A stretch of 64,000 nt of DNA, from the NCBI GenBank assembly GCA_037957365.1, contig JARHVA010000158.1:739001-803000 (forward strand), given 5' to 3'. A program made the position numbers and the translations under genes. Under the pieces are notes generated by a model, which saw only the letters and a program-made list of their open reading frames with translations, searched no databases and was not told where the DNA came from. This DNA is from Torreya grandis. Taxonomy: Eukaryota > Streptophyta > Pinopsida > Cupressales > Taxaceae. Below are positions 60,471 through 64,000 of this stretch, piece by piece. Positions within the stretch are counted from its first letter, which is position 1. The number at the start of each line of letters is the position of its first letter.

Positions 60471-63045
60471 ACAACTCACATTACACTTGTATATAGTTTC
60501 ATTTTCATGATTATTTGTACATATCTTATATACTCAGAAAACACAAAAATAATATAACATGTTAAAAATACAAAAAACACCCAAATATTGCTCACAAATA
60601 CAAATTTTAGATTGTTTGCATGTCCATGTTTACATTCTTTATATTCTATCCAGGTAGTACATATGTTAGCTATCTTAGTATAGTTGGTTTTATCATACAT
60701 ACATACTTCACTTGTTCTTATTGAGTGTTTGTAGATTCGTACATGACTCAGGTCCAAACAAAAATCTATATTTGTTGTTATTTACCCACTGGGGGTAGCT
60801 ATACATATTCATCATTGATACATTCGCCCACTGGGGGCATCACATACACAGATTCTAGTTTGCTAAGTTACATCTTTCTATACTCTATATAACACATTTA
60901 ACATTGTTTATATTTCGATATTGATCATCACATACTACTCATATTTTTTTTCGACTAGTACTACTAAAGTCTTTATTTATGTACATATTTGTTCTTATAA
61001 ATATTTGTACCACATGTTCATGCATACTTTCATTTCTAACTTTCCTAGTTTAGAATTGATTGTCTATTTGCTTCTACAACTGTTCAAGGGCATTTGAATA
61101 TGCCATTGTTTTATGACTCTACGCCAATTCATTTCATTGTGTGTATGCTTTGGACATGTGCCCATGTCCTTGTGTGTGCCTTCTTGATTGTGTATGAAGA
61201 CATTTTACATGTCCTTCCATGTGACTTTAAGACAAATTGATTGTTATTTACATATGTGGACATTTACACATGTCCCTGTATATATTGCTTTCTCAGTTTT
61301 AGTGACATATGCCTATGTCCCTTGTATTGTGGCCCCTTGGCCTACCTTGCATGCCTCATGTGTATTGTATTCATGCTTTCATGTATGCATCATGGCCATG
61401 ACACTTGTCTCTTGATTGCTACACTTACACCTAGTTTTAGATGTCATGACTATCCTCATGCATCTCCCATTCCTCCTTGGGATCCTTAATGGACATCATG
61501 CCCCATCCCCCTAGGTAGTTACTCAAATTATTACTCAGATTATGCATTTCATACACATGCTTACATTGTTATATCCATCTTAACAACCTTGTGAATGATA
61601 TATCTAACATACATCGTACATTACCAATTTATACTCAAATTATCTTACATTTTGATGTCATGTATATACATTATATTGGTTTACTACATAATCAGCCTAA
61701 CATACATCATGTAGAGCTTTTCTTTTGAGGAAAATTATTGCACAAGTATAACAACTCCCCTAAAAAGAGGGGACATTCATAAGGGTTTGTCATATAGATT
61801 AGACCATCTGGTTGCACTCAGAGAACAATTTTTAGCACACAAACACATAATATAAAACACAAAATCAGACAAACACACAAAAAAATAGTCATACACATAT
61901 CGATTTCAATTTTCATAGAAGGACATTAGCAATAAAAATAGGACACTAGTACCCCAACACTATTGTCCAAGGTATGACACTACTGTCCAATAGCCCAAAA
62001 ATAGGACAATTCTAGATTTGATAGAATGAAACAACAATTACAACCTAGATTTGCATAGTCTCAATTAATTTATGCTTAGTTTTGGACAAAATCATACCAA
62101 GTTTACTCATATTGGGGGCATCATATACGACATGATCACTCCCACTTTAATTTTTGATACACAAAAAATCGATTGCTACAACTCGGTCTAAAATCCATAT
62201 GCATAGATATCAAAATTAGGGGCATGTGTGTGGCACATTGTTTTCACATGATCATTTTTAAACTAGTTTATCTCAAATGGAATCGTAAAATCCACTATAC
62301 ATGGTATATTTTAGAACCCATTTACACTAGGTATCACACCAAATTTATGCTTTATTCTGTCTATAATGGTTAGCATTTGCACATAGTCCTTGAGCTACAT
62401 TCCCGAATACCCGAGTGGCTCCTTGGCCATTTTTTATTACAAAGTTTCAAAATGGCCCCAAGGCCATCTTACACAGTGAAAGTTACATTGTGCAGTTTTA
62501 GTTATAGATGCATCTACTAAACATGGGTAGGCAATGATGGAGTCATAACCTATATTGATTTCTTAAGTTACCTACATATGAGGGTAAGACAAGCCATTAG
62601 TCCAATCCAAGTTATTCATAATATATGATCCACCGAGCAGGGGTGGGTAATGATGGAGTCAAAACCAAATCAAGTTTTTGAGCCACCCACATATGAGGAT
62701 TGAGAAAACCATCAACTAAGTCCAAGCTATTCATCATTTGATCACTATCTACATACACACACACATGATGTCGCTAGGTTTTACATTGGTTTGCATACCT
62801 AGTGAGGTGTACTTATTCCTTTCCTCTCTCTCTTATCTCTTCACTCAGTTTTGTCTTTAATTTTTATGTCTCTTAAGTAAGGAACAATTCCTTCCATGTT
62901 TCATTTATAGGATATGTAATGGATCATGCTTCACACATTCAAACCTATATTTATGGGCTTTACCTCATAGGTAAGTCCAAGTGCGCTTCTTTTTCCTTTA
63001 TCCTAATAATTTTGCTTTGTTACATTTCTAGAATAAGGGGGGGAG
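60471..63045 (+). other. 3' region of E
   Basis: 2.6 kb without a sustained frame. It contains two CCCACTGGGGG motifs (60787-60838), several GGACAT...ATGTCC inverted motifs (61150-61325), a GGACATTAG...CACTAGTACCCC motif block (61920-62000) and a pair of similar segments near 62520-62600 and 62630-62710. Polypurine tract at 63031-63045. Confidence 0.6.
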
Positions 63046-64000
63046 TGCTAACGTAGTTGATATAAAATGTCACTTGAGTGAAATGAGTGTTACATAAGAC
63101 CGCCCATCCCTAACTTAGCCCTAGACCTATCTTAAGGCCTCTTTTGACACTTATTCAGCTATTGTGCAGGTCTTTACACATCCCTAGACATCTCAAAATC
63201 AGTCCTAGACCCTCCCCTAGGATCCAGGCCCCTAGTGCCTCAGTTTCTACCAAATGGATACTAGCATTATACTTTGGATACTAGTGCCCTACATTAATAT
63301 CCCACTTTTAGTGCTAATGTACCTTGCCTAATTTTAATTCCAATGAATATCTTTTCACTTCCCAAGGTACCTAGGGTCAACCTAGACCTATCTTAAACCC
63401 CATACAAGCACCATAACAATATATATACATGAATTTTAGCCATATATCCACTAGATGGAAAACATATCCAAAATACACAAAGAATCTTAGAGCAAGTTGT
63501 GCATGATCAAGGTTATTAATCCTTGTTCTACCCTACTTCTGCATACAGTCATCTACATGCATCCCAAGCCCATAATACATAGATTTCTAATCTCAAGCCT
63601 CATTGAAAGCACTCAACTCAACAGTCATATTAGAATTCACTTATACTTGCACCATCACTTAGGCAGGAGAATTACATTAGGCTTGATCCCTCCTCCTTAG
63701 AGTATTGGCATGTAGACAACTCTCAACACAATGGGGTGTTGAGGATGTCTAGCCTACTTAGATAACATCACACTTTTGCTACTTGTGATATTCAAATATC
63801 GTAACAACATGGAGGTTTAAGGTTTGATCCTAAATTAGCTCAAAATAGTGCATATATGATGAATCATAGCTCATCCACATAGGTATAAGCAGGTTAGGCC
63901 CAGTTGGAGGTGCACCCAGAATATCAAACAATTTCTACACAAAGGACATTAGCACTAAAAGTAGGACACTAGAATCCCAAAACTACTGTTCAAAGTAAAA
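63046..64000 (+). repeat. 3' LTR of E, incomplete at window end
   Basis: Starts TGCTAACG right after the purine tract. From 63550 it matches the 5' LTR. The end lies outside the window. Confidence 0.85.

Larger units (their letters stand above)
54597..64000 (+). mobile_element. Element E: plus-strand Ty3/gypsy (Tat-like) retrotransposon, right LTR cut by window end
   Basis: 5' LTR 54597-55360, primer site, gag remnant, protease, G-patch, RT, RNase H, a second RNase H-like domain, integrase, a 2.6-kb 3' region, purine tract AATAAGGGGGGGAG and 3' LTR from 63046. The pol order with a second RNase H between RT-RH and integrase is typical of the Tat lineage. All domains have stops or lost catalytic residues. 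Compared with the 3' LTR, the 5' LTR lacks about 480 bp. Confidence 0.88.

Overview
The window is non-genic plant DNA built almost entirely from old, nested LTR retrotransposons. The sequence is AT-rich. The recognisable coding remnants are gag, protease, reverse transcriptase, RNase H and integrase of Ty3/gypsy elements, plus two Ty1/copia elements, and most are broken by in-frame stops. I found no intact host gene, tRNA, rRNA or CRISPR array. Very long, diverged, nested elements that were never purged fit a large-genome seed plant, most likely a gymnosperm; that identification is inference.

Layout. The backbone is a minus-strand array of one Ty3/gypsy family ('A') with an unusually long LTR of about 4.8 kb (ends TGTTGA...TCAACA) and a short internal region of about 3.5 kb that keeps only gag and protease. 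Read on the minus strand from right to left the order is: LTR R4 (40466-52781), gag (39799-40465), partial LTR R3 (36974-39798), post-protease region (33022-34429), LTR R2 (24094-33021), gag-pro (24093 down to 6642), partial LTR R1 (2527-6641), gag-pro (2340-1). So LTR and internal units alternate, with neighbouring units sharing an LTR.

Four later insertions interrupt the array. F (9827-23737) is a 13.9-kb gypsy element inserted in an A gag; it carries gag and pro relics and an antisense plant-mobile-domain pseudogene. C (28523-32587) is a copia element with similar 1,009-bp LTRs and a collapsed interior. B (34430-36973) is a small minus-strand copia derivative; a relic of the same LTR lies at 2341-2526. 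D (44415-51935) is a minus-strand gypsy element with gag and a G-patch but no pol. To the right, E (54597 to beyond 64000) is a plus-strand relative of D that keeps protease, G-patch, RT, RNase H, a second RNase H-like domain and integrase, but little gag.

A recurring oddity is that F, C and D/E each carry their own family-specific set of short inverted-repeat motifs, dispersed at intervals of roughly 40-130 bp through LTRs, leaders or 3' regions. The A LTR also carries plus-strand reading frames conserved between copies that I cannot assign.
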